From positions 62,001 to 126,000 of the forward strand of contig JAMWFC010000087.1 of the NCBI GenBank assembly GCA_027475525.1: DNA of 64,000 nucleotides, read 5' to 3'. The translations under genes were made by a program, and so were the position numbers. The notes beneath the pieces were generated by a model. That model did not search any database, was not told the DNA's origin, and worked only from the letters and a program-made list of their open reading frames with translations. The DNA comes from Macrolepiota albuminosa (Eukaryota; Basidiomycota; Agaricomycetes; Agaricales; Agaricaceae). Below, one piece after another: positions 32,246 to 45,522 of this stretch. Numbering within the stretch: the stretch's first letter is position 1; each line of letters opens with the position of its first letter.

Positions 32246-35200
32246 TCACCCTTGCTTCTTGCCACGTCGTTGTTTTCCACGTGTTTTCTCGTTCTTCCTG
32301 AATTCCTGTATGGCCTCTAGTGTGTGAGGCATATTGTACTCCTTCAGCCACTCATCCTCGCTTTTGTCATAACCCTTCCAGTGCACTAAGAACTCGGTCA
32401 CCCCCCCTCTAGTCTTTTGCTCTCTGAGAATGTGTTCGATTTTGACCTTGTCCCTGGTCTTCAGTTGTACTGGCAGTGGGGGTTCCTGACGCCACCCCAA
32501 TATAGTATCCTCGCAGGCTGGGATGAGGCATGATACATGGAAGACGTTGTGGATTGCCCAGCCGTCAGGAAGGTCTAGTCGGTACGCTGTCGCAGATACC
32601 TTTTGTGAGATCCTAAAGGGGCCAAAACACCAATAGTCTAGCTTGTGGCTGGGTCTATCTGATTGGAGGTCCGCTCGTTCGAGGAAAACGCGATCGTCTA
32701 CCACATAGTTGGGTGCCTCATCCACCCACGCGTCATAGAACCTCTTCATGCGGTCAGCCACCAGCTCCAACAACCCTCTCAGAGACTCCTGTACCTCCCT
32801 GATCAGGTCTAGCCGCTGGTCCGCTTTGGGCACCGACTGCGAATTGACGGGATCTATCGAGAATGTTGGGTTATACGCATACTCAGCATAGAAAGGTGAC
32901 ATGCCTGTTGAGCTATTTATGCAGTTGTTGAAGGCAAACTCCGCAAACAGCAGCCAGGCAGCCCAATCGTCTTGGTAATAGTCCACAAAGGCACACAGGT
33001 AAATCTCGAGTTCCTGGTTTGTATGCTCAGTCTGACCATCAGTTTGTGGATGATGAGCTGTTGACAATGCTTGCTTAATCCCCAGCCTCTCCCACATTCT
33101 CTTCAGTTAGCGTGCTACAAACTGTGGCCCTCTGTCCAACACCACCTTTTTCGGCGTCCCGTGTAAACACCAGACTCTCTCCATGAATGTATCACACATC
33201 GCTGCTGCGTTGTCCATCGAATGTGCTGAGAGGAAGTGTGCGCATTTGGTCGACTTGTCACACACCACTTGCACTGCGTCGTAGCTCTGCGATGTTGGCA
33301 GGGGTCCAATATAGTCTGTTGAGATATGCTGCCACGGGCCATCAGGCACTTCTAGTGGTTGTAGCGGGCCATGTGGCCTCTGTCGGCGTGGCTTGATCCT
33401 CTGGCAGACCTCGCAACCCTCCACATATCAGCACACAAACTCTGACATGCGGGGCCAGTAATAGTTTCTCGCAACCAGTACCAGTGTATTTGCCTGCCCT
33501 GGATGCCCTGCTGGTATTGAGTCATGATACAACTGCAAGATCATCCTCTTCACCTCATTGTCATCTGGGACATAAATCAAGCCACAAAAACGCACCAAAC
33601 CTCCGTCAACTGTGAACTCCCTCAGCCGTGACTTTATCAAGGCCGGTGCGTCCTGGAGGTTCCACAGCGGTGTGAGCTTAGGGTCCTTGGGTGCCGCTAC
33701 ACGAATACATTCCAAGATGTTGCCATTAGCCACTATCTTCTGCATTGCTGCCACCCTCCTCGTTACCTTGGAATCTTCACACATCCCAACCGTCACCACC
33801 ACCGCACGCTTTGCCACCTGCTCATTGCCCAATAGTGTCTGGCCCACATTGTCCTGTCCCACCTGCGGCACCTCATGGTCTGGGTGGTGTGAGAGCCTGT
33901 CTGGGCCAGCGCTCAGACAGCCTGGCCAGTGTCGGATGCAGAAGATGAAGCAGTTGAGGAACAGGCTCCAACATGCCTGGCACCTGTTGAAATCTTGTGC
34001 TGTCATGAAATACTTAAGGTTTTGGTGGTCTGAGAAGACTTCTATTGTGTGTGGGTTCCCTTTGAGGTATGGCCGCCACACCTCAAATGCGCGCACTACT
34101 GAGAGCAACTCCTTGTCATGTACATCATAGTTCCGCTCCACCAGCTGCATTGCTTTGGAGAAGAATGCCATGGGTCGCCAGTCACCATCACCTGCTTGCT
34201 GTGATAAGACAGCTCCCAGCGCAAAGTCAGAGGCATCTGTCTCCACCTGGAAAGCCACCTCCATGTTTGGCATCACCAACACCGGGGCTGCTGTGAACGC
34301 TGCCTTCAGACCCTCAAATGCTGCTTGTTCATCCACCCCCTACCGCCATGCCACATCCTTCCCCTTCAGTCTCTCCAGTGGCTGCATGATCATCGCATAG
34401 TCCTCCATGAAGCGCTGATAAAAGTTGCAGAAACCCAAGAACTGGTTCACCTGTCATAAGTTGTGGGGTGTCGGCCACTCTGTGACTCCTGTGACCTTGA
34501 CTGGGTCCATGCCAACCTGCCCTAGTGAGATCTTCATTCCTAAGTAGTCGACTTCTGTTGTGCAGAAATGGCACTTCTCAGGTTTCAGGAACAGGTCAGC
34601 CTCTCGCAGACGACGCAAGACTTTGCGAACGTGGGCATCATGCTGAGCTGGGTCCTCAGAGAAGATAATAATGTCATCAAGGTACAGCACCACATACACA
34701 TCCACCAGGTCATGAAAAAGCTTGTTCACCATCTGTTGGAAAGCTGCTGGCACATTACACAGCCCAAACTGCATTACCAGGAACTCAAACTGCCTATACC
34801 GCATCCAAAATGACGTTTTCCACTCATCGCCCTTGTGGATTCATACGTTGTAATAGCCCCAGCACATATCCAGCGTGGTGAAGACCTGTGCAGCCTTCAA
34901 GCGGTCAAGTAGTTCTATTGTTAGTGGAATCAGGTAGGCGTCTGGCCGAGTAACTGCGTTTAATGCCCAAAAGTTGACGACCAGCCGCAATGACTCATCC
35001 TTTTTCTTTACAAAGAAGACAGGGGTGCCACATGGCATGCTAGAAGGCTGTATGTAGCCTTTTTTTAGGTTCTCATCGATGAACTCACGGAGGGCCTGCA
35101 GCTCTGCCGGTGCAAGCTGATACAGCTTACCTGGTGGTGGAACGCTTGCGTCGTCCACCAAGTCAATGCCCAGGTCATGCGGGCAGTGTTGTGGTAAGCG

Positions 35201-35887
35201 TTCCAAGCGTCCTTTGTCAAAGACATCAAGGAACTCACGGTACACCTCCGGTACCATCTCGCAGACCATCCCCCCGCTTGTGTTGTTCCGCTTCAAGTCC
35301 TTCTCTGCTAGTGTCTGCGATATGCTACTTGTTGCTGCCACTTGCACCTCCACCGGCAACAGCTGTGGGCCAGCCACACACCTATGGGGTCGCATGTCCC
35401 ATCACTGCTCCAGGTACGCGCCATTGCCTCTCACTTCTGCTGCTGCAATCGCATCGTCAATGCAGGCCTTTGCTACTTGTACCGCCTCACATTGGCAAGC
35501 GTGCCGCTCTCTCATTTTCTGCGTGCATGCTAACTTCAGCTTATAGAAAGCCTCCACGGATTTGGGCACGATGGGCTGTTGGTCAGTTGAGGTCGCCACC
35601 GACTTCCGCACAAACACTTGCACTCTGCTGTTCTGCTGGGCAGCCTGTGCTGGCAGTCTTAGTGTTGCGTCTGTGAAACATCGTTCCCAGCAGAAGGCCA
35701 AGTCGAAAAGTACTGTCGACCGCTCCCAGTTGATGGATGGGTTGTGCCGGCGCAGCCAATTGACACCCAAGATCAGGTTGTCATCCCCAATATCTAGCTC
35801 TTTTAGTGTCCAAGCCTTCCTATCCCTGCTTCCATTTCTGTTGAGTTTGGTCTGGTAGGCCCCATTTGCAGCAGGGAGGGAGGCCAT
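32246..35887 (-). pseudogene. broken Ty3-type chromovirus polyprotein (protease, RT, RNase H, integrase, chromodomain)
   Basis: Minus strand, in order: the end of the aspartic protease (LILGVNWLRRHNPSINWE, about 35745-35800); reverse transcriptase (FVKKKDESLRLVVN; VLYLDDIIIFS active site near 34665-34695); RNase H (VETDASDFALGAVLSQQ near 34200-34245); integrase zinc site (CEVCQRI) and core (STDYIGPLP; HHPQTDGQTEHTNQELE); and a C-terminal chromodomain (KIEHILREQK ... FLVHWKGYDKSEDEWL, about 32320-32440). Chromodomains direct such elements to heterochromatin. Stops in frame near 34458, 34340, 33428 and 33107 and one missing join near 34820 break it. The gag gene and the 5' LTR are not found, so the copy is also truncated. 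Confidence 0.9.
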
Positions 35888-36741
35888 TTGGAGAGAGGTT
35901 AGGATGGGTGACGTGTCATAATAAAAGCATTTGATGGTCTATTGATGAAGAATGTGGCCTTCTAAAGCAATGTGTGCCACACATTTGAGGCGTTGTTTAG
36001 CGTGCTGGTGGTTGGTAGACAAGTGCGGCTGGCTTAGTGGCTCAGCGCAAGGATGTTCTTACAGAAGTTCTTTGCCAGGCACCGAGGTAGGCATTAGCAG
36101 CATAGGTGTGTCGTCATTGACATCATCTAAGTAGCTCTCCTCCATGGCTACAGAGTGGCAGAGCAGGGCAGAGAAATTGACATTGGAACAGCAGATTGAA
36201 ATAAAGTCATAAGGTGAAAAAATTGCGCCTGAACACGTTTGAAAAGAAAGAATAAGTTTATGTCCCTGAAAGGGTTGTGTACTGACTGAATGCATTGGAA
36301 AGCTGCAGCCGCTGTCCATCAACCTTGCAAAGTCACACATAAGTTAACGGGCAAAAAGGCAACAAGATGGCTGCTAACAGTCTCCCACTTGGCAGCATTC
36401 TTGTTTCCTTGGTTCCAGGGGTGATACCTGAAGGAAACAAGAATTCTGCATAGAGAGAGGGGGTGATAAAGCCAAGAAACAGCATGACTCACAGATATTA
36501 GATGACACACTTGATCAGTGTTGGTGATGGCTGAACTTGTTGAAAAAAGGCATGTGATCATATGTCGTTGAAACATGCCAATAAAAATCAAGTAAAGGCA
36601 AGTTCAAGGTCTTCAGCGAGGGCTCGTTAGCCTCTACAGCTGTTTAAACCCTCAATTGGTCAGGTATTCAAGCATTCTGAGCTTGTCAGAAAAAACAGGT
36701 TCAACAATATCTGCAAGGTCAGTGGTAGCAAGCAGAAGATA
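35888..36741. other. junction between chromovirus remnant and KDZ element
   Basis: No convincing gene. The expected gag of the chromovirus is absent. The sequence is poor in CpG and may be KDZ 5' sequence or older debris. Confidence 0.45.
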
Positions 36742-39522
36742 TTGCAGTTGCTTACAATGGGCTTTAAAGTGCGAGATGAGGAGAGGCAGCAAGTGCTAGA
36801 TGAAATTCAAGACATTCCAGAGAGTGCACAGAGCTGCTATGAAGCAGACTGGGTTGACGTGAAGGCTGTCATCAATGGCCAAGCTACAATCAATATAAGC
36901 CATGCAGGCAGTGAATTTCAGGAGCTCCTTGAAGAGAAGCTGTGGCTGCAAAAGAAATGGAGAGAATGGCATGCATATCGAAATGCAATCATCTGCCAGA
37001 ATCTTGGATTTGCTGTGCAATTAATGCCAATAGTCAATGCATACCTCTGATGGAGTGAAAAGTGGGGAGTGTCAGGGCAGGGGCTTGCAGCTCCTTTGGG
37101 TGGCAATATAGTGGTGCAGGAGATGCGGGTCATTAGAGTGGTTGATGTCTTTGGTGGGTTGCATGCTTGTGCTCAAATTCTAACTTTTTTTAAACATTTA
37201 ACAGAGATCTATGCCTTAGATGTACCTATGTTTAAAGGAGATGAGACTATTGCTGCCTCTTTGATCAAGCATAGCCTTCTTCCATCTGCCTCATACTATC
37301 CCAACATTGCCTTCTCAATCCGTGCCATTAAATTTTATCACATGACTCATCTTCAATGTTCTCGCCTTGCAATACAGCCATTTATTAAAAGCTTGTGCAG
37401 CTTGCATGGCATACCATTCAAGTCCTATCTCAGCAAGCAATTCTCTGTCACCTATGACCTCTATTTGTCTATTCATAAAGTGGTCAAAAAATGCATTCAA
37501 ACTGCCCTTTATTGCAACACACTCAAGTGGAGGCTTTGTCATGCATGCCCAGCATGCACCTACAAGTTGGAAGGGGAGAAAAAAATGGTATTTGAAATGC
37601 TGGTGACAATGGATGGAAATGATTCTCTTAAATGTGTCATCTGTCGAGAGTCAGCGTTTGAAGACAAAAATGGAGAGATGACAGCGAGAGCAACAAAGGA
37701 GCTGCAAGATAATCATGAGGTTGAGGGAGACTACTACCTTAGCTGGGAGACAGTGGATTAATGGGCAAAAAGTGTGCTTCAAGAGATGTTGCCAACGGGC
37801 AAGAATTCAGTAAGTCATTGGTTTTTCTGTGCTCAATTTACATTTATCTTCTTTATAGGAAGAAGGTGCAGAGGGTTCAGAGTCAAATCCCTGTGCTGAA
37901 CGATGGAGAAACATGATTGATGACTTGACTGCACATATGTGGGGGATTTTTGATGAGACAGGGGTGTTTCTTGCCTTCTGTTGGCATAGCTTTGTTTTAT
38001 TAATTGTTGATATAATTCAGAGTGGAGAACTGTGTGTGGTATATGGTTATATTGGTCATTCCTTGCCTGATGCTTTACCAGCACCAAGTATCCTTTAGTA
38101 GTGGTCAATGAACTTCTTGAGATATTTGGCGCTCATATCAGGGCAGTTATGACATTGGCTGCAAGTTTTGCAGCACTCTTGCTAGCAGTCCCCTTGGACC
38201 ATGCATCCATGAGCTTGAATATAGATCACTGGTTGGAAGTTTTTATGGGCATGCCCACAATCGATGATGCCAGCTTAGATTCCTCACAAAGTATGTTGAA
38301 GGGCTGAGCCTAGAAGATCTTGAGGGATGTGAAAGATTCTTTTCACAGTCAAATGCCCTAGCTCCCTCAGTACGATATGCGAGCATTTTCCATTGAAAGC
38401 AGAGCATTCAGGAATATGCAAAGCACATGGACAAGCAGGAGACCTATGCAAACATTAGTTTGTACTTTTTTTTTATTTATTTTATCAATTAATATAGTTT
38501 TTAGACATATTTCTTATTAATAACTATAAACAGGCCCTTGAGTTGATTAACAGCTTACCAGCATTGAAGAAGCAAATAAAGGATAAAGGAGTCCCAAGTT
38601 TTGATACCTTCAAACAATGGTTGGCTGAGGAATGCAATGGACTCGAACTCACCCTGAGTGGCATGCAGCAGCAGAGATGGCATCCAAGCATTGCTATCAA
38701 TGGTGCCTTGATAGTCTAGAGCAATTGGTTGTTTTGAGAATGTTTGAATTAACTAAAATGAATATGTTGCAGATGGGTGAGTTTAGCATGTTGTCATTCA
38801 AATACAACTACTAACATTGAGCATGAACAGAGTATAAATTGCGGAAGCATATCGGTAAGGCTCTCAAAGCATGATTACAATCTGTCTGAAATGTGCTTGA
38901 CAAGTATAGCATCGCTGCACATGCCCTCTCTCTGCCACACTCTGAGCTTTCTTGAAACCTTGTTGTAGAATACGCTTTTCTTGTGGACTTCAACCTCTTA
39001 TCAGACACATGTGAAGACATTTGTGAACATCCTTGGGCAGCACCTGACATGCAAATTATGACAGATGAATATTTTAAAATCCAACATGCCAAGGAAGAAA
39101 TTACCTGCTTGAATGTGGAGATTCAATGATTAGTCACATACATGCAAGACGAGGAGGTGTATTTGTGAGAACAAGAGAAGATTATAACAACTAAGGACAG
39201 CACAATTGCTTACCAGATCTTCTTGCAGTGGGAACATCTCCATTGCTTCAATGTTTTTCATATGCAGCGCCTTCATAAACTTGCATCTTTGCCAGGCTTT
39301 ACTGGGTCTCTTGTACCTGGTATCTGAGCTCAGACAAGCCAAGAAAGAGAAGATACCATAGAAGTAGATGGGAGCATTGGCCAGGATGATAATGGCAATG
39401 GAAACAAGGGAGGTATTGACGATGACAATGATGAAGACGATGATGATGTTGGCGATGACAATGACGAGGCTCTGCTAGCTGAACAAGTGCATAATGTGAT
39501 TCAAATTTCTTCAGACATTTAA
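36742..39522 (+). pseudogene. broken KDZ-family DNA transposase
   Basis: Pieces in order: YEADWVDVKAVINGQ region; VVDVFGGLHACAQILTFF; the Cys-rich box CHACPACTYKLEGEKKMVF with MLVTMDGNDSLK (37530-37630); GIFDETGVFLAFCWH (37935-37985); YDIGCKFCSTLASSPLG (38142-38195, after a frame change); LEDLEGCERFFSQSNALAPS (38310-38370); a coiled C-terminal part; and an acidic tail ending at 39520-39522. This is the order in Kyakuja-Dileera-Zisupton transposases, which expanded in basidiomycetes. At least four in-frame stops (e.g. after VNAYL near 37048, after YGHAHNR near 38265, after SIFH near 38394) and a one-base shift near 38140 inactivate it. An apparent intron lies at about 38455-38533. Confidence 0.85.
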
Positions 39523-39926
39523 TTTAGACATTTTCTTTGTTTATATTGCTTATGTTATTCAATAAAGATGCTTTATACAGTTGTAACTATTGTAGAGAAT
39601 TTTTCTAATAATTTTCAATGAATTTTGAAGAAAGAAGTGAGCTTATTGTCGGCCACAATGAGCAAGAGGGCAGAATCAATGGGCGGCATTATTTCTAGGT
39701 GATGCTAAACAATGTACGTGATGTTTGATGGTTGCTTTGATGGCTGCTGAACAACATGCCTGAATGGCTTGGCACCATGAACTGCAGCATGCAATATTCT
39801 CAAATTTCAAGTCTGAAATAAGGCCTGTATTATTGCAGAAAGGGAGAACTAGGAAAAGCATGCCAAATTGGGCATGGAATATTAGTCATATTCCATGCCT
39901 AATTTGGTGCAGTATGTGGTAGCTAC
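39523..39926. other. non-coding spacer before the DIRS-type element
   Basis: AT-rich, no gene. A near-palindrome at 39861-39905 (tgccaaattgggcatggaat / attccatgcctaatttggtgc) could be the KDZ 3' end. Confidence 0.5.
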
Positions 39927-40488
39927 TTGGCATAAAAGTGAGTACTAAAAGTGATGAGCATTTTTGAAGGCCTCTGCGTACTAGAGAATCCTTCTGCTCT
40001 TACCCATGTCCTTCACTCTCTTGGCTGGAGGCTGATCTCGGCATGGTGCCAGGGTCTGGCAGATGCCATGCTGGGGTCAGTACAGCTAACAGTCTCAGAC
40101 ATCCTGGGTGGCGCTCTCTTCTGTCCATCTCCATCTTCATCGCCTACCCAGGTGAGTGCATTTTTTCACTCTCTCACTTCTTCAGTTGGGTCTCACCACA
40201 AGCTTTGCTCATCATTACAGCCTCACTGTATTTGTCTTTTCTTTCTGTCTTCAATTCACATGTGTTTGTTCATCTGCTGCCAGTGAGACCTATTTTACAG
40301 CCACCTGGTAAGCTAATGCTTACCTCTCACGTTAGTTATTTTGACCACATAAAAAGTCATTTATTCCATTTTCACATTGGGTCAAAATTTCTAAAGTAAG
40401 TCCATGATAGGCAGGTTGCATTGGCTTCCCCACTTACAGTCTCTGCACTAGCATTCTATTGATTTATTCATAGTGTCATTCGTCAAAT
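39927..40488 (+). repeat. split direct repeat A1
   Basis: Matches 44950-45490 from ggcataaaagYRagtac to tattcatagtgtcattcgtcaa. A2 lacks a short piece found in A1 near 40210-40225. Confidence 0.88.
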
Positions 40489-40559
40489 TTACTCATTGCT
40501 CTCATCATCAATATCATTTACATTCTCTGAGAATGTTCAAATCTGTAATTGTGAGACTT

Positions 40560-43500
40560 GTCATCAACATGTTGGCCAATCATTTGAGTCTCGCAAAGAA
40601 CATTCTCTTGAATCAGTTTGAGCAAGGTCAGACTCCGCACAAAGGCTTGTTGATGAGACTGTGGAAGGCGTGCACTCCCTCGCAGACCTTGTATTATGTC
40701 TTCAAGTGTCAGGTTTCAGACCAGATGAAGCCAGAGACTTCCTTGAAGCTGCACGTCATCAACTGGAAATTTGCCAGGTGAAAAGCAGGGTGGCATCTAA
40801 TCCGTCATGGCCCTGCACTCCAGCAGAGCCTCCTGACCCATCTTCCAACCAACCTGTCCCAGGGCAGAGCTCCACGTTGTCAAACCAGAGTGTTACCCAT
40901 CCTTCAGCCACTTTGCATGTCCAAGCTATTGAATCCACAGCTTGGGCAGCCTTGCTTGACCAAGCTGATCCATCCCCAAAAGAACTCTAAGTCTGATCTG
41001 CCTCCTGAGGTTGTCTGCAACCTCAACCAGATGCTGGAAGGCAAGGACGCTGCTGAATCTGTTCCATTTGGCCCTCTTTGCTTGTGATCACACCTCATCT
41101 TGCCTCTTTTCATGATCATGCATCTGTCAACCCACATCTGGCAAGGACTTGGGAGCTTCAACAGGAGTATGAGAAGGAGATAACTATTGACTCGTTGGTC
41201 AATCTTGCCCAACTCAAAAAGTTTAAGGACCCTATCTCTCAATCAATCTGGAAGCTCATTATACTGGATCACTATGTCAATTTTGAAACATTATATGCTA
41301 CTCTGGACAAGGGATATGACTATAAAGATGAGCCAAGAGATTTTGCAGGTGGTTTTTCAATTATTAGAAAAGACCATGCAACTGCTCGTCAATTGATCAC
41401 ATCCGAATCAGACTGGACTTGAGAATTTGATGCATGGATAGCTGCAGTCCTGGCATTCTACCCTCATTGAGATGCAGAACTTGTCTCCTATTGTAGTAAA
41501 ATTGTTGATTACTTTCATGCACCTGGAGCTGTTTCTATTGCCATTCATTTCGATTCAGAGATGCGGGACAGATATGCTCAGAATCCTTTTAGATTGGACA
41601 ATCAAAATGAGCTACAAGTCCTGTTTCTGTCTCAACTTTTCAGTGTTCCGGCAGCTGCAGTGCATCCTCTAGCTGGTACTAAGCGAGCTTACAACATATG
41701 CTTTGCTCCAAATAAAAAATGTGCTTCAACAATCTGCCAGAATTGGAATTTGGAATATTGCAATGTTGAGCCGTGCCAGAACAATTGCCGGCATGGTGTC
41801 TGCTGTGAGTGCAGTAATAAACATAGAGCAAAAGATAATGATGAATACTACACCAAACTCAGAGCAAAGTGTCAAGCTCACAGAGCAGCAGGAGGAATCA
41901 ATGCATAGAGTTGAAGAGGTGATTAACAGGGGCCCGAGATCTCTTTTGTCAAGCAACAAGCACTTCCATGAGGTTTCATTTAAAAATTCCCCACATTTCC
42001 AAAGAGGTTTTGTATGGAACAGTTCATCATTGGCTTTACCAATGTTACCATCAGCTTGTGAAACTGAGATGGTGTCACCGCTACCATCTCTGCTGGCCCA
42101 TTTGCTTTCTGATTTAAAAATTCAAGACACTCTCAAAAGAGTCAACAAATATATTTGAGTTGAAACACCTTTCAATGTGGATTCATTTGAGGCCATGTTA
42201 TGGAATCACCCGAATCAACCATTTGTTGCTTCAGTCATGTGAGGCCTCAGAGAGGGTTTCTGGCCTTTTGATGCTGGTGATTGGAGCTCATTTGATGCAG
42301 CACCTTTAGAAAATTATTTGATGGAAGAATCAGATCTCAGCGTGATCAGAGATTTTCAGCACAAAGAGATTGAGGCCAGAAGATGGTCTGAGCCTCTCAA
42401 CATCAACACTCTTCTTCTAGGTTTGAAGTCATCTCCTCTGTTTGTTGTCTGGCAAAAAGGAAAGGCCAGAGTAGTCACAGATCATACAGCCTCTGGTCTA
42501 AATGACAGAATTCCAAGATGTGAGGCTAAGGTGAGATATGACGACATGAGAACTTTTGGACAAGCATTATATAATGCCAAATGTCACTACCCATCTTCCA
42601 AATTGCTCACTTGGAAATCTGATGTATTTAGTGCATTTTTCAATTTGCCAGCTCATTCATTGTGGCAATTATGCCAGTTGGTCAATGTGGATGGGGTTTG
42701 GCGCATTGTCCATTGTCTAGTATTTGGAAATCATGCCTCACCTTATTGCTGGTGTGCTTTGGCAGGCCTTATGTGTTGGCTGGCTATCACAAAACTGGAT
42801 ATGCCAGATCTGCATGACTTCATAGACAATTTCTTCTCTTGGGATTAGGCTACTGACTTAATCAAGTTTAAAGGAAGGCTCAGGCCTAGGCATCAAGCTC
42901 AATTACTTATCCTTTGGGATTCCATCAGCTGCCTGTGGGATGAAAAGAAAGAAGAATTCGGAGAAAGCCTTAAAATTATTGGATTCTGGGTCAACATCAA
43001 TTGTGGCACAATTTCCCTCCCCAAAGAAGTGATCAATGATATCATTGCTAAAATAAATGCATTTATCAATATGAAGGATCATCACACTCCACTTCAAGTC
43101 TGGCAATGTCTGGCAGGCCATCTAAACTGGCTTCTCAATGTTCTGCCATGGGGACACCCAGCTCTGTCCTCAATTTATCATAAAATTTTGGCTAAAACAA
43201 CAATGCACGCTGGAGTTTTCCTCAACAGGGAAGTCATTAAGGATATGAACTGGTTGTTGAAGGTACTCCCATCAGCCATAGGTATCAGATTCTTAGATGT
43301 GACACATTGGGACAATTCATCAGCTGACTTTGTGTTATGGACCAATGCAAGTTTAAAACTGGCTCTGGCATTTGTATTCGCAGGATCTGGTTTTGTTTAT
43401 CAACTGAATCCAGATCCATTGAAGCCCAAGATTGACATCTTTTTCCTGGAATTATTGGCGATTCTTTCGGCCATTCATCACATTGCATTGTTTGACCACC

Positions 43501-44710
43501 TGCCAAAATGACTTCTTGTCTTCACAGACAGTCTCGATTCTGTAGCTGTCTTCAATTCTCTCGGTACCACCAAGGATATGCATAATTCCATTATCAAGGC
43601 AGTAGCAGGTATCATTATTCATATAGGGATCGACTTATGTGTTTGTCATATAGCAGGTAAAGACAACACACGAGCTGATCTGCTTTCATGCCTCTTGTTT
43701 GACAATTTTCATCATCAATTCCCTGCTGACCGCATCTACAATTTTGAGCCTTCTAGGGACTCTCTTCTGGCACAATGGAGCAAATCCTTTTAGGCACCCT
43801 GGGTGAATCATCCAAAAGGACAATCTGCCAACCCATATCCAACATTGACCTTGATGCTTGGACACTTTGAGTACAGTCAGAAGCTATAGAAAAATCTACA
43901 GCGTTCTGTTATGCCACAGGTGCACGTGACTAAATCAATTTTTGTTCTTCACATGGTCTTCCTCTCAACCCCACACCTCAAATCCTATTGAAATACATCG
44001 CCTTTACCTCCAGATTTATCGCCTCTGGTCCAAAATATTTGTCTGGGGCCAGATACTATCTCCACAACATCTACCCAGAATTCGATGCCAACAGGGCACA
44101 CCCACTCGTGAAGGCAGCAATAAAAGGTTCAAAGAAAACTTGGGCTGACCCAATACATTGTAAGCTCCCCTTACATCTTTCACACCTTGAATCTTTCGTA
44201 TCATGAGCTCATCACTAATGATTTTGATGATCTTTTATTCGCAACATTGATCTCATGTGCTTTCTATGCATGTCACTGCTCAGGAGAGCTCGTCATCAAG
44301 ACCAAGGCTGCACTAGATTGGAGAAAGATTGTCAAACACTCTTCCCTTCATTTCTCTCAGGGTTATGCCTCCTATGACCTGCCCTACCACAAAACCGATC
44401 AATTCTTCACAGGATCTCAAGTTCTATTTGCACGTCAAAACGTTGCAGACCCCGTAACTTTATTGCGGGAATACACGGTTCAACCGTGATGCAATTCATG
44501 GAGCAAAATTTGCTCTCTTCTTATGTTGTGATGGTTCCATTCCAACTCATTCCTGGTTCGACTCAAAACTTTTTTCTCTTCTTGACAAAACACTTACTAT
44601 GCCTCCCTAGGTCTCTCGGAAGATATAATAATGGCTATAGGATGCTGGACATCACAGGCATGGAGGACTTATCTTAGAAACAACCCCTCCGTTACAGTCG
44701 CGCTTCAACT
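40560..44710 (+). pseudogene. broken DIRS/Ngaro gag, RT-RNase H and tyrosine recombinase
   Basis: Gag-like part (about 40655-41900) ends with a Cys-rich KKCASTICQNWNLEYCNVEP. RT follows: GLREGFWPFDAGDW (42241-42285), ARVVTDHTASGLNDRIPRC, LLTWKSDVFSAFFNLPAHS, and LHDFIDNFFSWD, where the usual second Asp of YVDD is Asn. RNase H-like: VFTDSLDSVAVFNSL (43515-43560). Recombinase: LKYIAFTSRFIASGPKYLSG (43985-44045), SCAFYACHCSGELV, then SLGLSEDIIMAIGCW and AWRTYLRNNPSV (44610-44690), with the catalytic Tyr. The stretch that should hold the GHSxR box between about 44590 and 44600 is deleted. Many in-frame stops (near 41420, 41470, 42157, 42240, 42847, 43509) show that it is dead. Confidence 0.85.
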
Positions 44711-44838
44711 GGCCACTATAAATCAAATTCATTGCCACTCAATCTCAAAAAGCTAGGCTACAACTCTTTCTTCTCGGCTCAGCTCCCGCAACATCTCTTC
44801 ACCTCCACCTCCCCACCTCTCTCCATATCAGCTTATCT

Positions 44839-44949
44839 ATAGCTAGCCGGTAGCTTTCGCCTTTACTCTTTAATACACAAAGGTCACGCAATTGCGTGAC
44901 CAGTTCGGGGCTACCACACATCATCAAAAATTCACGTTTCACTGCAGAG
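44839..44949 (+). repeat. split direct repeat B1
   Basis: Matches 45523-45640. It holds a perfect 20-base palindrome GGTCACGCAA/TTGCGTGACC at 44882-44901. Confidence 0.85.
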
Positions 44950-45490
44950 GTCGGCATAAAAGCAAGTACCAAGGGTGATGAGCATTTTCGGAGGCCTCTG
45001 CGTACTAGGGAATCCTTCTGCTCTTACCCGTGTCCTTCACTCTCTTGGCTGGAGGCCGATCTTAGCATGGCACCAGGGTCTGGCAGATGCCATGCTGGGG
45101 TCAGTACAGCTAACAGTCTCAGACATCCTGGGTGGTCCTCTCTTCTATCCATCTCCATCTTCATCGCCCACCCAGGTGAGCGCATTTTTTCGCTCTCTCA
45201 CTTCTTCAGTTGGGTCTCACCACGAGCTTCGCTGTATTTGTCTTTTCTTTCTGTCCTCAATTCACATGTGTTTGTTCATCTGCTGCCGGTGAGTCCCATC
45301 TTATGGCCACCCGGTGAGCTAATGCTTACCTCTCACGTTAGTTATTTCGACCATAAAAAGTCATCTATTCCATTTTCACATTGGGTCAAAATTTCTAAAG
45401 TAAGTCTGCGATAGACAGGTCGCGTTGGCCCCACCCGCTCACAGTCTCTGCGCCAGCATTCTATTAGTTTATTCATAGTGTCATTCGTCA
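44950..45490 (+). repeat. split direct repeat A2
   Basis: Second copy of A1, somewhat richer in CpG than A1 (for example cggaggcc here, gaaggcc in A1). Confidence 0.85.
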
Positions 45491-45522
45491 ACCCTCCCTC
45501 CTCACCCTGTATATAATAGAAA

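Noticed and set aside
35888..36741. Gag gene of the chromovirus
   Set aside because: No capsid-like sequence or zinc knuckle found in any frame upstream of the protease remnant.
39951..40286. 111-codon frame in A1 and its counterpart at 44975-45292
   Set aside because: Both are within the split direct repeats; they stay open by chance and have no relation to DIRS proteins.
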